NCBI RefSeq assembly: GCF_949628215.1
Contig: NC_134281.1
Span: 13,154,501 to 13,218,500, forward strand
Origin: Phalacrocorax aristotelis
Lineage: Eukaryota > Chordata > Aves > Suliformes > Phalacrocoracidae
Length of the DNA: 64,000 bases
Direction of reading: 5' to 3'
This document shows, in pieces, positions 11,314 through 22,810 of this stretch. Within the stretch, counting starts at the first letter, position 1. Each line of letters opens with the position of its first letter. The position numbers were made by a program, and so were the translations under genes. The notes beneath the pieces were generated by a model. It had not been told where the DNA came from. It worked only from the letters and a program-made list of their open reading frames with translations, and searched no databases.

Positions 11314-12590
11314 GAGGATCCAGGGAACTACAGGCCTGTCAGCTTGACCTTGGTGACGGGAAAGGTCATGGAGCAGATCATCTTGAATGCCATTATGCAG
11401 CACATGCGGGACAACCAGGGGATTGGGCTCTGCCAGCATGGGTTTTTGAAAGGGAGGTCCTGCCTCACTAACCTGGTCTCCTTCTATGATAAGGTGACCC
11501 ACTTAGTGGATGAGGGGAAGGCTGTGGACGTTGTCTACTTGGACTTTAGCAAGGCCTTTGACACTGTCTCTCACAACATTCTCCTAGAGAAGCTGGCTGC
11601 TCACGGCTTGGACAAGTGCACTCTGTGCTGGGTTAAAAACTGGCTGGGGAGCCGAGCCCAGAGAGTGGTGGTGAATGGAGCCAAATCCAGTTGGTGGCCA
11701 GTCACGAGTGGTGTTCCCCAGGGCTCAGTGTTGGGTTCAATATCTTTATTGATGATCTGGATGAGGAGATTGAGTGCACCCTCAGTAAGTTTGTAGATGA
11801 CACCAAGCTGGGTGGAAGTGTCGATCTGCTGGAGGGCAGGAAGGCCCTACAGAGGGACCTGGACAGCCTGCATCATTGGGCTGAAGCCAACGGTATGAGA
11901 TTCAACAAGGCCAAGTGCCGGGTCCTGCACTTCGGTCACAACAACCCCATGCAACGCTACAGGCTTGGGGAGGAGTGGCTAGAGAGCTGCCTGGAGGAAA
12001 AGGACCTGGGGGTGTTGGTTGACAGCCACCTGAACATGAGCCAGCAGTGTGCTCAGGTGGCCAAGAAGGCCAATGGCATCCTGGCTTGTATCAGGAATAG
12101 TGTGGCCAGCAGGAGCAGGGAGGTGATCGTGCCCCTGTCCTCGGCACTGGTGAGGCCACACCTCGAGGACTGTGTTCAGTGTTGGGCCCCTCACTACAAG
12201 AAAGACATTGAGGTGCTGGAGTGTGTCCAAAGAAGGGCAATGCAGTTGGTGAAGGGTCTAGAGAACAAGTCTTATGAGGAGCAGCTGATTGAGCTGGGGT
12301 TGTTTAGTCTGGAGAAGAGGAGGCTGAGGGGAGACCTTATCGCTGTGTACAACTACGTGAAAGGAGGTTGTAGCGAGGGGGAGGTCAGTCTCTTCTCCCT
12401 ATTAACAAGTGATAGGATGAGAGGAAATGGCCTCAAGCTGTGCCAGGGGAAGTTTACGTTGGATATTAGGAAAAACTTCTTCACTGAAAGGGTTGTCAAA
12501 CAGTGGAACAGGCTGCCCAGGGAGGTGGTTGAGAACTCCATCCCTGGAGGTATTTAAAAGAAGGGTACATGTGGTGCTTGAGGATATGGT
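11314..12590 (+). pseudogene. CR1 ORF2 remnant (inner copy): reverse transcriptase and C-terminal domain
   Basis: Frame 1 up to about 11735 carries the RT motifs [34 protein letters not shown] (first catalytic Asp), [12 protein letters not shown] and [11 protein letters not shown] deletion of roughly 10 nt near 11735 shifts to frame 3, which continues with [19 protein letters not shown] and the catalytic FVDD box at 11790-11801 (CR1 usually has FADD, so Ala has become Val next to the two Asp residues). It then runs through the thumb and C-terminal domain ([49 protein letters not shown]). A further small shift near 12545 separates the last residues. The start is truncated, so the endonuclease is missing. 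Confidence 0.88.
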
Positions 12591-12680
12591 TTAGTGGTGG
12601 ACTTGGCAGTGATAGGTTAGCGGTTGGACTCAATGATCTTAAGGGTCTTTTCCAACCTTAACAATTCTATGATTCTATGA
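11314..12680 (+). mobile_element. Younger, 5'-truncated CR1 nested in the older one
   Basis: The element begins abruptly inside the RT domain at the codons for [12 protein letters not shown], after outer CR1 has already coded the same motif 150 bp earlier, so the RT start is present twice. It runs through the rest of ORF2 and a full CR1 3' UTR (GGTTTAGTGGTGGACTTGGC, then GGTTGGACTCAATGATCTTA) and ends in ATTCTATG units at 12664-12680. It is about 1.37 kb. The 3' UTR type is a common avian CR1 type. The outer element's reading resumes immediately afterwards. Confidence 0.92.
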
Positions 12681-12683
12681 CAG
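12673..12683. repeat. Right copy of 11-bp target-site duplication
   Basis: TTCTATGACAG again. Its first eight bases are also the last bases of the inner element's ATTCTATGA tail, so element tail and target overlap here. The frame is that of outer CR1 (FYD followed by Arg, Val, Thr). Confidence 0.85.
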
Positions 12684-13790
12684 AGTGACTTGCTTGGTTG
12701 ACATGGGGCGGGCAGTGGACATTGTCTACCTGGACTTCTCCAAAGCCTTTGATATGGTCCCGCACAGTCTCCTCCTGGAGAAATTAATGCGTTACGGCCT
12801 AGACAAGTGGTCTGTACAGTGGGCGAGGAACTGGCTGACAGGCCACACCCAAAGGGTGGTGATAAATAGCTCCTTTTCCAAGTGGTGACCTGTCACTAGT
12901 GGTGTCCCCCAGGGATCAATATTGGGCCAAATGTTATTCAATATCTTTATAAGTGATCTGGATAATGGCATCAAGTGTAGCCTGATGAAGGTTGCTGATG
13001 ACACCAAGTTGAGTGGGGAAGTAGACACTCCAGAAGGGAGAGCTGCTCTGCAGGAAGATCTGGATAGGCTGGAAGAGTGGGCAAGAACCTTATGAAGTTC
13101 AACAAGGACAAGTGTAAGGTCATGCACCTGGGAAAATATAATCCAGGAGTGCAGCACAGACTGGGATCCACCTGGCTGAAGAGCAGCTCTGTGGAAAGGG
13201 ACCTGAGGGTCCTGGTGGACAGGAAGCTCAACATGAGTGACCAGTGTGCTGCTGCAGCCAAGAAGGCCAACAGGATGCTGGGTTGCATCAAAAAGGACAT
13301 CACCAGCAGAGATAAAGAAGTCATTACCCCACTCTACTCAGTGCTTGTCAGGCCACACCTGGAGTACTGTGTACAGTTCTCATCCATGCTATACAAAAAA
13401 GATGTGGACAGGCTGGAAGGGGTCCAGAGAAGGGCCACCAAGATGATCAAAGGACTGGGAAGCCTGCCATATGAGGATAGGCTGGGAGAACTGGGTTTGT
13501 TCAGCCTTGAGAAAAGGAGGCTCAGAGGGGACCTCATCACCATGTACCAGTACTTAAGGGGTAGCTACAAAGAAGATGGAGACTACCTATTTACAAGGAG
13601 TCACATGGAGAGGGCAAGGGGGAATGGACACAAGTTGCTCTTGGGGAGATTCCGATTGGACACAAGAGGAAGATTTTTCACAGTGAGGACAGTCAACCAT
13701 TGGAATAATCTCCCCAGGGAAGCGGTTGACTTGGACACATTGGACAACTTTAAGAGTCGTCTGGACAGGGTGCTGGGCCATCTTGTCTAG
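12684..13790 (+). pseudogene. CR1 ORF2 remnant (outer copy, right part): RT core and C-terminal domain
   Basis: Resumes exactly where the left part was cut, in frame 1: [20 protein letters not shown] (catalytic Asp), then a TGA stop at 12886-12888 where a CGA Arg codon would be expected (CpG decay), then [10 protein letters not shown] and the catalytic box ADD at 12994-13002. A small deletion near 13085 shifts to frame 3. That frame stays open from 13077 to the natural stop at 13788-13790 and encodes the C-terminal domain ([57 protein letters not shown], then RLDRVLGHLV). It is not functional because of the stop, the shift and the insertion. Confidence 0.88.
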
Positions 13791-13865
13791 ACTGTGCTCT
13801 TCCTAGGAAGGTTGGACTAGATGATCCCTGAGGTCCCTTCCAACCTGTGATTCTGTGATTCTGTG

Positions 13866-15359
13866 TAAAGTGCATGTGCCTATAGCTGTAGCTTAACCTC
13901 AGCTAAGGATCAAGCACTTCCTGGTGCCAGGATGCACCACCATGACCACCATTAGTCCACTTGCAACGGAAGTGAGAGAAGAAAAAGACCTATCTGCTTC
14001 CCCCAATCTGTGTTTCTGAACATATGGGTACCTACCCACAGCAGGCTTCCATTACCTTTATAAATTACCTGCCACCATCTGTGCTGCAGTAACAGGACAC
14101 ATATCTGCTGTGTTAAATTAAATTGTCTTATAGTTGCCACTCAGTCTGACACAACACTGAGTCTTGGACTATGCCTAGGTATTGCCACTGCCAGGGCGTT
14201 AAAGGAAGCCACTGGTGATAGTCTCCAAATACCTGGGTTGCATTTTCCAACAAGTAATCAGAGAAGTGTGAATTTGATCCTCTGCCCACAGAGTCCATAT
14301 GGAAATCAGTGATGGCTGAGGCCATTATGGGTGACCAAAAACCTATGGAAAGAGCAGGGGGAAAAAAAATCTCTCTAAAAGAGAGCACCAACTGCCTTAC
14401 AGTGGACTCCCAAGTAGATATGTAGAAATACTGACAGGTATCAGTGGGACTATCTGTCATGCAATGTCTAAAATCAGGTTGTGGTGAAGAGTAGGTGTAT
14501 AGAATGAGTTCACACATAGTGCATACAAGAAGTTTTCTAGGGATAACAAGTTTATAGAATACATATTTTTTTCCCCCATATGGGTTCCCAGCTGGACTTC
14601 TCTGCTGTCTTGGAAGAGACCAACTTGCTAAAAGCACGAATAATGTCAAAATCCAGGATCCTCCTAATTAAATGTGACCTTTGAAGCGAACTGCTGATGG
14701 CTGAGAGCTCAACAGCTTCTGTGGACTTACCACTGCTTGACAGGAGAGTACCTGCACTGTGTGTATTTGTGTTTTCATTTGGTTCCTGTTATCTCATGTT
14801 CGCAGTAGCAAGATGAAGGAAAAGAGGCTCATAGAAGAGCGGATGGGGAGGAGGGCAAACCTGTAAAGTCTCTGGTAGTCTTTCCACAGCTTCATCTCCA
14901 ATGTCGGTCCTCTGTCTGGCATTTGAGACCCTTCACTTTGCTTTTCCTGCTCCACTTCGTGCCCATCAACTTGGTTCCTGTCCTTCCAGTCCTTTGGTTC
15001 TCCTGCTGAGCAGAGGCCTTTGAGGAGCCAGGCCATCTCAAGGTGGAGCTGGCCACCGGAGGAGTTTACAACACAGGCAAGCTATCCCAAGACATATGGT
15101 TTTGGCTTCCTGGGAAACTGGAAAAAAACTTCCAAAGTTGAAAGGATAGATTTAAAAAAAACAACAGTTCTTCATATTTCTACTATTTCTCTGCAACTAA
15201 GATTTCTTTTTTATGGTCAGTTTTCAGAAAAGCCACAGTGAAATGGATACCAAACCCCTCTGAAGTCCTGTGGGCATCAACCACTTATCTCCCACAACTT
15301 CCTTCAAAACTCCTGACAACAGATGGACAAATGCTAGCATATTTCATTCATTCATCTGC
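13866..15359. other. Unique non-coding sequence right of the CR1 cluster
   Basis: No repeat or RNA gene recognised. A minus-strand frame of 173 codons at 14128-14649 has no recognisable domain and no adjacent exon signals that I can tie together. I consider it chance. Confidence 0.5.
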
Positions 15360-15720
15360 TGTCAGGTGGCTGGGTTTTTTGCTGTGTATTTGGGTTTTTT
15401 AAAGTAAGCTATAGTCTTTCTTCTGGGATTTATAGCCTGATTTTGCAATAATTAGACAAAGTAAACCATGTGGAGATTTTTTACAATCTGCTTTAAATGT
15501 AGAGTTTTGGAAAGTAGACAATGAAATTATTATTTTGCTGCACAGCTGTGCTAAAGCACAGGGGAAAGAGTGAAAAGACACTAGTATTTGTTTATTTGGC
15601 TTTCAATTGCTATGACAAAGCAAATAACATCTTTGGTCTTAGTCCACAATTGAGTTAATTGGTAACACTGCAAATTGTATATCCTAAAAAACTCCTAATT
15701 AGCAGCTAAACACAGGATAA
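15360..15720. promoter_or_regulatory. AT-rich block, weak regulatory candidate
   Basis: AT-rich unique sequence with several ATTA/TAAT cores and no transposon signature. It could be a CNE or simply AT-rich neutral DNA. Confidence 0.2.
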
Positions 15721-18049
15721 ACTAGGTAGCATTTGTTCCTTTGTGCTCCAAGAGGACCTGTGAATTCATAATAGCTAAACTTAAGATTCAAAAGCATATG
15801 ATTTAGCGTGTATATACACAAGAAGTGATGTGTGTATGTGTGTGCATGTTCGTTCTTGTTCTGTGTTCGTACAGCACCTAGCACAATGGGATTGAGCTCC
15901 CTAATGCATTCTTTAGACAACTGGGACCCAGCCTAAAACTAGAGATAGTATTTTCCAGGACACTTCTGCTGCCTTCAGCGGTCTCTGGGTCAGGGCCCAC
16001 TGAGACACATTTGCTGTTGCCTTCCCTGTTTAATTTCAGAGAGCTCCCAAGGAGATTCCCTCTCTTTGCTCTTTCATTTACCACCAAAGCCCCTCACACT
16101 GTGGGAAGGTACTCAGAGAACTGTGGGAAGATACGGCTCATATCCAAATATGAGCAGCGAAGAGGCTGGGAAAGAAAACACAGATGTGTTGAAGAACCTG
16201 ATGCGAAGACCTGTTTGGTAAAAAATGAATTTCTGGGAGAATTCTAGAAATTATACACCCAGGCCAGCAATTCAGGCATCCAAAACGCACACTGTAAAAT
16301 GTGGGCACTGGAGGCATTGTGATGAGGTGATGGTTTACACCGTAATGAGGAAGCACAGTCAGAGTCCTTTAGCATATGTCTGCAGTACAGGTCCAGAATC
16401 AGAAGTCAGCATCTCTTGCCTGCCTGATAGCCCTCTGAAATGAGTTCGTGTACCTCAGTCCATCTTTTGTTTAGTAAATGCCTGCAACACAAGGCCATGG
16501 CAGGACAGCCGGTGTTGCTAGCAATGAACATCTTTGCCACAAAAGGGGAAGATTGGTAGCTCATGAAAGCAGTAGCTGTGTTTCACTCCCGAGTAACATC
16601 TGGGACACTAAGGCTGACTGATAAAAGCAGGAGGCAGTAAGACTAACACTTAAAAATTCAGAAAGGACTGCTGAGTGCAGAAGTGGAAGACAAGAGATTG
16701 GCAGAGCGTTTTCCCGAAATGCGATGTTAGTCCTCCTGTAGAGATGGATGAGGGAGAAGTTTTGCAGCAGCTGTCCACACTGCATTCTTTCTCCTTTATT
16801 TCTTTAAAGCAATAACACAGACAGAGAGGTCTGGTCACCTCCTCTTCTCTGTCTCCTGAGGGACAGCCACACGAATACTTTGGCAACTCCAGTCCAGCTG
16901 CCACGAGTTAGATGTGAGATGCAGGGAGCTGGTGACGTGCTGCCCAGTCTCTTGGTAATGGCATAACCCCAGACCAGGGATGGGAACACATTAGTCCTGT
17001 ACCTAGACTGATAGAGAGAGACAGGACATTCCCGACTAGAGGAAAAGCTTTGTTAGAGGCAAATGTCTTCCCTCCAGCTCTCTCCCGGTGAAACACAACT
17101 AGAGCCATAAGGCCAGCAAGTGTTTAATAAAAGCCCTTCTTTGGGAGCTCTTTGCTCTGCAGTTTGCCTGGCTGTACTATGCAGATTGCTGTCTCTTATT
17201 AACTAAATATACAAGCAGCAAAAGTTGAGCAAAATGGAAACACATACACAGCTTGCCTGCAAATAGAGGCAAATGCCTCTGTCACATGGTTGCACCCAGC
17301 TCTCTAGCTGTTACCTGCTTAAATGGCTTTAATTTTGCATTAAGGTCAATACAGTTGTAGCTTCTCCTCCCAGGTGGAAAGCCTGGCTAATGAAACACTC
17401 AGGTTTGTACTGAGTCCACTTCAACGCGCCAGCCAAGCATTTTGAGGAGCTGAGGTGGGTGCCCCAGTCTTTCTTCCACAAGAGATAGTCCCCAGCCTTG
17501 ACCGCAAGAGTAGGGCTGAGCAAGCACAGCAGCCAGCGTTAGCGAGCAGAGGCTCCTCTGCAACTGCCCACTGAAATGACAGGGTATCTCCAATTTTCAG
17601 TCAGGGTATTCTCTTGCCTAATCCCATGCTGCAAGGAGCGCAGAGAGCCCCTGCTTCTACACCAGCCCTGCCCGGGTGTGTGCTCCCCTCCTGGCTTCCC
17701 TGGGCTGGCTCTACTTCTAGCAAACAGTATTTATTCAGCTTATGCATCCCTTCATTCTACCATTTATGCAGCCTTTCTGTTTTCCTCTGGGAATATAGAT
17801 GGGATGAGTAAAATGTCTTTATATATAGTCTGAGGGATTTGACTTTGAGTCTCATTTATTACTCTTCAATTTCTCTTAGCTTCTCCTTTCCAAAGATCAG
17901 AGTTCCTGACCAAGTTTTGATGCAGCCCATGAGGGTGACAAACATAGCTAGACTATGATCACGCGTGCGTAGGAAGCTATTTGTTCTGAACCACATCCTC
18001 CATGTTACTCGAGGCAAAAATCGAAAAGAACCCTTGTCTTGCATGCCTT
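15721..18049. other. Unique non-coding sequence
   Basis: Nothing recognised apart from a short TG-rich stretch near 15829-15850 (an imperfect microsatellite). Frames here are short and overlap on both strands. Confidence 0.5.
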
Positions 18050-18215
18050 CGAAATAACTGTTCCAAGGATAATTTAAAGTATTGAGACATTGATTTACTA
18101 AACATCATTGGCCTGCTTATATGTGGGCAGGCAAAGTCACCCATTATTCGTGATTTATTAGCTGTAGATGCCTCTTTGATCTTCTCCAACATTGTGCACT
18201 CAATATCTCCCTCCC
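18050..18215. promoter_or_regulatory. Candidate conserved non-coding element
   Basis: Unique AT-rich sequence with GGATAATTTAAAG (about 18068), TTGATTTACTAAACA (forkhead-like TAAACA, about 18090) and CCCATTATTCGTGATTTATTAG (18140s). No transposon pattern. The regulatory reading is inferred. Confidence 0.28.
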
Positions 18216-18465
18216 ATGAGGCAGCTGGGAGGACAGCCCTATCAAGACGTTTGCATTATTGTGACTCACGATTTGTGTCCATGGGATTGTCTCCACTTAC
18301 ACACTGTATCTCACTGGATTCAGGGGAATCTTCCAGAACCCTACAATATATGCAAAACCAGAAGCTCCTCTTGGATTGAAAAATTATGATACTAGTACTT
18401 CTAAATTGCTTTTAGCGGCTTTCTGTGCAGCCTCCAGCTCAGAAGTGCTTAGTTTGCTGACAAAA

Positions 18466-18603
18466 GTCATAGACTTATACACATTGGAGATAGAAAAGCC
18501 CTGCTAGGTTCAGCTAGTCCATTTCTCCTACCAGGGAAGGAATATTCCCAGCAATCTGTTTTCCCTGCTACTTTGTCTTGCCTATTTTTAAACATCCCAT
18601 GTA
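18466..18603 (-). mobile_element. Decayed CR1 3'-end relic
   Basis: Read on the plus strand this matches the reverse complement of a CR1 3' UTR. It starts with TCATAGACTTATAC (the tail-repeat region), then GGAGATAGAAAAGCCCTGC, then AGCTAGTCCATTTCTCCT (counterpart of the usual ATCTAGTCCAACCCCCTGC), then a TTGTCTTGCCTATTTTTAAA segment. Identity is low, so this is an old copy. Confidence 0.5.
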
Positions 18604-20439
18604 GCAAAAATACATTTAGATTGTCAGTATTTCAGAGCCAAGTTAGCTGTGGAAGTACCAGCTGTAGCCTAACCTGCTTTGTCTGGTGGCAGCAGCTAAA
18701 TTGCTCTCTGCTGCCTTTGAAGCCAATGGTAAAAGTCTTATTGGCTTCTGTGGGAGCAATCTCAGGCCGTTGGTATGGATGATTAGAGCAAATAGCTATG
18801 GAGCACTGATAAGCCATTCTTACACTATCACTTTCCAGGCCATAACTGCATTTTAATAGGCAAGAAATTGTCTCAGCAGCAGTCAGGGTGCAATAATAGG
18901 AAAGCCATGTGGAGCACACAACAGACCGGGTCTGCACAGAAGTGACTCCTGCCATGACCATACAAAATTATATCCACAAGCCCAAACAGGTTTGGTGGAG
19001 TACATAATCCAAGGGGAACAGTCAGAGGCAGTTCCTTTTGTACCTCCTTGAACTGTAAAATCTACCAGAGGTCAATTCAGCCTGTAGATAGCTCCAATGT
19101 GTTTTCCCTTTTCAACAGACTTTAACATCATGAATGAAAGGGGCTGGGCACATTAGGGTACTCCTTTACCTGCCTTTCACACCCTGGACAGAATATAGCA
19201 CAGGTATGGCACTGCCCTTAGCCAATAAAAGCCAAAAAAGACTGGCTGTTGAATCACAGAAGTTAAGAAGTTACCATATAAAACTTGACTCACCTTCTCC
19301 AGGAAAAAGCCATCGACAGCTACCCCGTGAGATGGAGCACTCAGCAGTGGCAATGACGCAGCCCTGACAAAGCTCGGCCCTTTGCTTTCTCTTTTTATTT
19401 CAGTAACAATGGCAGGTATTGGGAGCCAGGGTTGGTTTTAATTTAACAGTTGTTGTGCTCTGCTGGGACAGCTTCCTCTGCCTCCACATTTCCTGTCTGG
19501 AACTTCTCCCAAAAGGATGAATTAACCAATATATGACCTGTATAGGAAATTCACTTTATTGAAGCTATTTTTCTAGGGTGGAGCTGAACAGCTGTTTAAC
19601 AGCGCATAGCTGCACTACATGAGAGACAGTAAAAACACAAAAAATAAACTGTATTCAGGTACAACTGGGCTGTAAGGAGACAGAAGGTAATTATCTTAAA
19701 CTGTAATTTTTGCTTGTATGCAGAGGGTAGCGTCCTTGTGTTACAAAGCGTGCCAGCATGAGGTACCACAGCATGACAGTCAGAACAGAGGAAGGGGACC
19801 TCAGTTTTACCTTCCCCATAGTACCTTCTTCTGTCATAAACAGGGAGTGATTAACACCATCCCTGCAGGCCCCAGCATCCTGGCAAGGAAAACCCACATG
19901 ATAAAGCTACATAGGCATAGACTTCTATACAAAAACTGCTTAGTTTGACACGATGGAAGTAACAAGTGACACAGCCCTGGTATCACTATGGGGACAGCTG
20001 TGCCTGAGATCAAGCACAGTTCAATCCTCTTTTTTATAAAAGGCTTCAGCAATCAACAGGAGCCGTAAGTGTCACAGAAACAGTCCTACATTAACTTCAC
20101 GGCAAGCACCATCTGTGGGCATCTCAGGGCAGATTACAGCTCTTTGGGTGTACATAGGGAGGTATTTGCTGCTGCAAGCCACCACTGCCATCCATGCAGC
20201 ACAGTCCCATCAGTGATGGCTCCTGCCCCAGGCCATGAAGGAGCATCTCTGGGTGACAGCACAAGACTGCACAGCTCAGACAACACCAATGTGAGAGATG
20301 GAAGCGTCCAGCAGCTCTGTCCAGACGCTGCAGTAAAGCCCCTGCTTTCCATTCACATCTTTTCCTCACCCCACAGCAGTGCAATTAAGTTACTGCAAAT
20401 TTACATCAGGGCTGGAGAGATGAGAATCTGAACAGAAGC
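18604..20439. other. Unique non-coding sequence
   Basis: No gene or repeat recognised. Frames such as 18632-18961 (minus, 109 codons) and 20069-20431 (plus, 120 codons) have no domain. Confidence 0.5.
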
Positions 20440-20710
20440 TTTAAAAGCCACTTTTTTCTGTTTTTTAAAGCTTGACATAAAACACCAGCCAGATTTACCA
20501 TGAGTTTCCTGTGTGCACATGAGTTATACACACGGTAAGTGCCCCATCATCATGAATTCTGCCAATGTGCTCCTTTTAATGGCACTGATCATAGGGAATT
20601 CATTTGGTCTTCATATAGCTGTCACCTGTATTACCAGCGCGATTTCATTCTAATTTAGCATTACTTAATGGTAAAGATAAAGTTAAGTGTTAGCCATGTG
20701 GGTCTTTTCT
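20440..20710. promoter_or_regulatory. Candidate conserved non-coding element
   Basis: A block with low CpG, no repeats and clustered cores: TTTTAATGGCACTGATCATAG (20574 on), TCTAATTTAGCATTACTTAATGG (20650s), GTAAAGATAAAG (GATA core, about 20671). This is the sort of texture seen in deeply conserved enhancers. Conservation could not be tested. Confidence 0.33.
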
Positions 20711-21214
20711 TGGCTTCTTTCTCTCTCTGACACAGTGAGAGTATGACTGCAGGGTGTTTTATGACCAATAATTCAAAAGAGCAGGGAAAAGAAGGAGCAG
20801 CAAATATCAACTGCTTGTCAATCATCCACAGTCTTTCAGCTCAAATGGTTATACCTGGACCTCTGATCTTTTCTTCTGCCGTCTCTGATCCCCCTGTTTG
20901 TTTGGAGTTCTTTAGGTACTGCAACGATCAAAAATATATTTTTTTAAAGTTCAGGTTTAGGAAACATGCAGTGGTTACCCACAATGATAGGAAAATGTGG
21001 TATAGAAAGCCATAACTAATGGCTGCAGTACAAGAGTCAGATTAGAGCCAGCCTGTTGGGGTGGCAATGATGGGGTACCCCACAAGCTGACTAAACACAT
21101 GAAAACGTTGTGGGGAAATTGAGTCTTTTTATAGCATCAGTTATACAGCAATAAATAATTTGTCTTTGCAAGCCCCTGTGCCCCCCCTCTTTTCTCCAGC
21201 TCAGAAAGGTAATC

Positions 21215-21560
21215 ATTCTGCATATATCACTAGCTTGTTTAAACTGGAGATGAAAAGCTACAAAAGTACAACTTAATTGAACCCTGTATTGTGTTATTAC
21301 AAATGCAGCCGACCTCACTTGCAGTCCATTATCAGAGGGTTCTGCTGAATGCTTTAATTAAAGACAATAAGGCTAATAAAAAGGCATCATTTTCCTGTCT
21401 CCAGCACTGCTGGAGAGTTGGGGTTGATGAGATTATTTCCTGCTAATGCTCTTCTGTTGTTGTTGTTTTTAAATCTTTTTCTCCCCATGGTTTGCAAATA
21501 CTGTCTGAGCCTGAGTTATACAAGATTCATTAAGAATAAATAAAAATCAATTTTGTTTCT
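21215..21560. promoter_or_regulatory. Candidate conserved non-coding element
   Basis: Unique AT-rich block with GTTTAAACTGG, CTTTAATTAAAGAC (a palindrome-like TTTAATTAAA core near 21352), a TTATCA core near 21329 and CTAATAAAAAGG. Enhancer-like by texture only. Confidence 0.3.
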
Positions 21561-22591
21561 AAAATGTTCACTAATATTTGATGAGCAGAGCCCCTCTTCC
21601 AGATGATCCCTGGTGCCTCACCCCAACTTCCGCTGCCTTTTACTCTCAGATCCAGTCCCAGTGAAAGAAAATGCTTCCCTGCACAGGAACAGGTATTTAT
21701 ACAAACTGACTTAAGAATGCACTCTGCCCATGGCACTCCTGCATGTAACACCATCTCCAGCCTCCCCTTTTGCAGGGAGGACAATGTGATGACAGTGCTA
21801 TTTGCCAAAGGGTAGGATCTAGCCCAGAGTGAGCAATGCAGCACCTCACCATAATTAACATGCTGCTTACTAATGGCCCATATGTGCCATCTCTATTTAC
21901 TTTCATACTGATAGTATTAACGATACCAAACCAGCAGTTTTTCCAAAGCCAATTAAGGCAGCTTCACTGGACAGCTTTGTCCCTCCAGCTTTGGTCCAAA
22001 GAGGCAGAAGGAGAGGGGGACAATACAGGAAGGCATCAATGAGGATTGCCACAGGGAAGGAAAGGTGCATAGCTGAGGGGGGTAGCCAAAGTGCTGGGAG
22101 GGGAGGGCTTGACACAAGGGAGGTGGGAAAGGTTTGCAGTAGGACAGCTCTGCTCATCTGCCCGTAGGGGAATGTGCTGAGGAATAAGGAAGGCAGGGGG
22201 GTCTTTACCTCTGATTGCACAGTGGTGACACACCATTCCCTGTATGCATCCCTCTGCCTTCAAGGACATCGGCATGGGCTTGACCTCATCCACCCCATGC
22301 ATACTTTGGTGTTTGGCGAATGGCATAAACATTGTGGGTGCAAAGAGTGGAATGGGAAATCACCTGGTGCTCATTGCATGGATGTGTTTACGGAACGGGC
22401 ACATCCACCCACCAGCAAACAGGCTGAGCCATCAACTCCTCTACATTGGCCACAAAACAGTTAAAACTTCACTAACAATCCAAGCCATATTTGAACAAGA
22501 GACCTAATGGCAATTGGCATTGTAGCCCTGCTGTGAATAAGCCAAACCATCCAGTCCTACTGTGATTAAAAACTCCTTCTTGGACAAGGGA
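21561..22591. other. Unique sequence with a G-run cluster
   Basis: Mostly featureless. At 22096-22127 five runs of three or four G lie within 32 bp, with one 10-nt loop, so this is a weak G-quadruplex candidate on the plus strand. The repeated frames on both strands are not convincing genes. Confidence 0.35.
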
Positions 22592-22680
22592 ACAAGCAAC
22601 CAGATGCTAAGTAACTGAACTTTGCCCCTGCAAGGAGAAGAGCAAAGCACTAACCACTGAGCCAGCCCAGTTTGCCAAGA
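22592..22680. repeat. tRNA-like block of an old interspersed repeat (weak)
   Basis: The segment contains GCAAAGCACTAACCACTGAGCC, the kind of string that ends tRNA-like heads or arms in old amniote repeats. The rest is too decayed to delimit. Grouped tentatively with similar blocks elsewhere in the window. Confidence 0.25.
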
Positions 22681-22792
22681 CTTTTATAGGGAAGGAACTT
22701 TTACAATTAAATACAGTAAAAGGTTTCTTCCACTGTGAGCCTCTGAGCACAGGTTGAAAGAAGCAGAGTCGAACGTGGAAGCCAAGTTAAGG

Positions 22793-22810
22793 AAAAAAAA
22801 AAAAAAAAAA
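22793..22810. repeat. Poly(A) run, 18 nt
   Basis: An uninterrupted run of 18 A residues followed by GAAGAAAAAG. No recognised retrocopy precedes it, so I list it only as a mononucleotide tract. Confidence 0.9.

Larger units (their letters stand above)
10035..13865 (+). mobile_element. Older CR1 LINE, interrupted by a nested younger CR1
   Basis: A 5'-truncated CR1 (Chicken Repeat 1) non-LTR retrotransposon. The left part runs to 11313 and the right part resumes at 12684. Between them lies a second CR1. The left boundary is uncertain: weak endonuclease similarity (an ICWK-like segment near 10107-10118, preceded by stops) fades out around 10035-10100. The 3' end is clear, with the 3' UTR after the stop at 13788-13790 containing the canonical avian CR1 segment GGTTGGACTAGATGATC and ending in two ATTCTGTG units at 13850-13865. 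CR1 inserts by target-primed reverse transcription and is usually 5'-truncated, as here. The frameshifts and stops show it is dead. Confidence 0.9.

Noticed and set aside
14128..14649. 173-codon minus-strand open frame
   Set aside because: No recognisable family, no support from flanking splice signals.
22096..22127. G-quadruplex
   Set aside because: Five G runs are present but one loop is 10 nt. Too weak to call as a feature in its own right.
22793..22810. Poly(A) run considered as the tail of a processed pseudogene
   Set aside because: The preceding kilobase contains no recognisable coding remnant and no target duplication.
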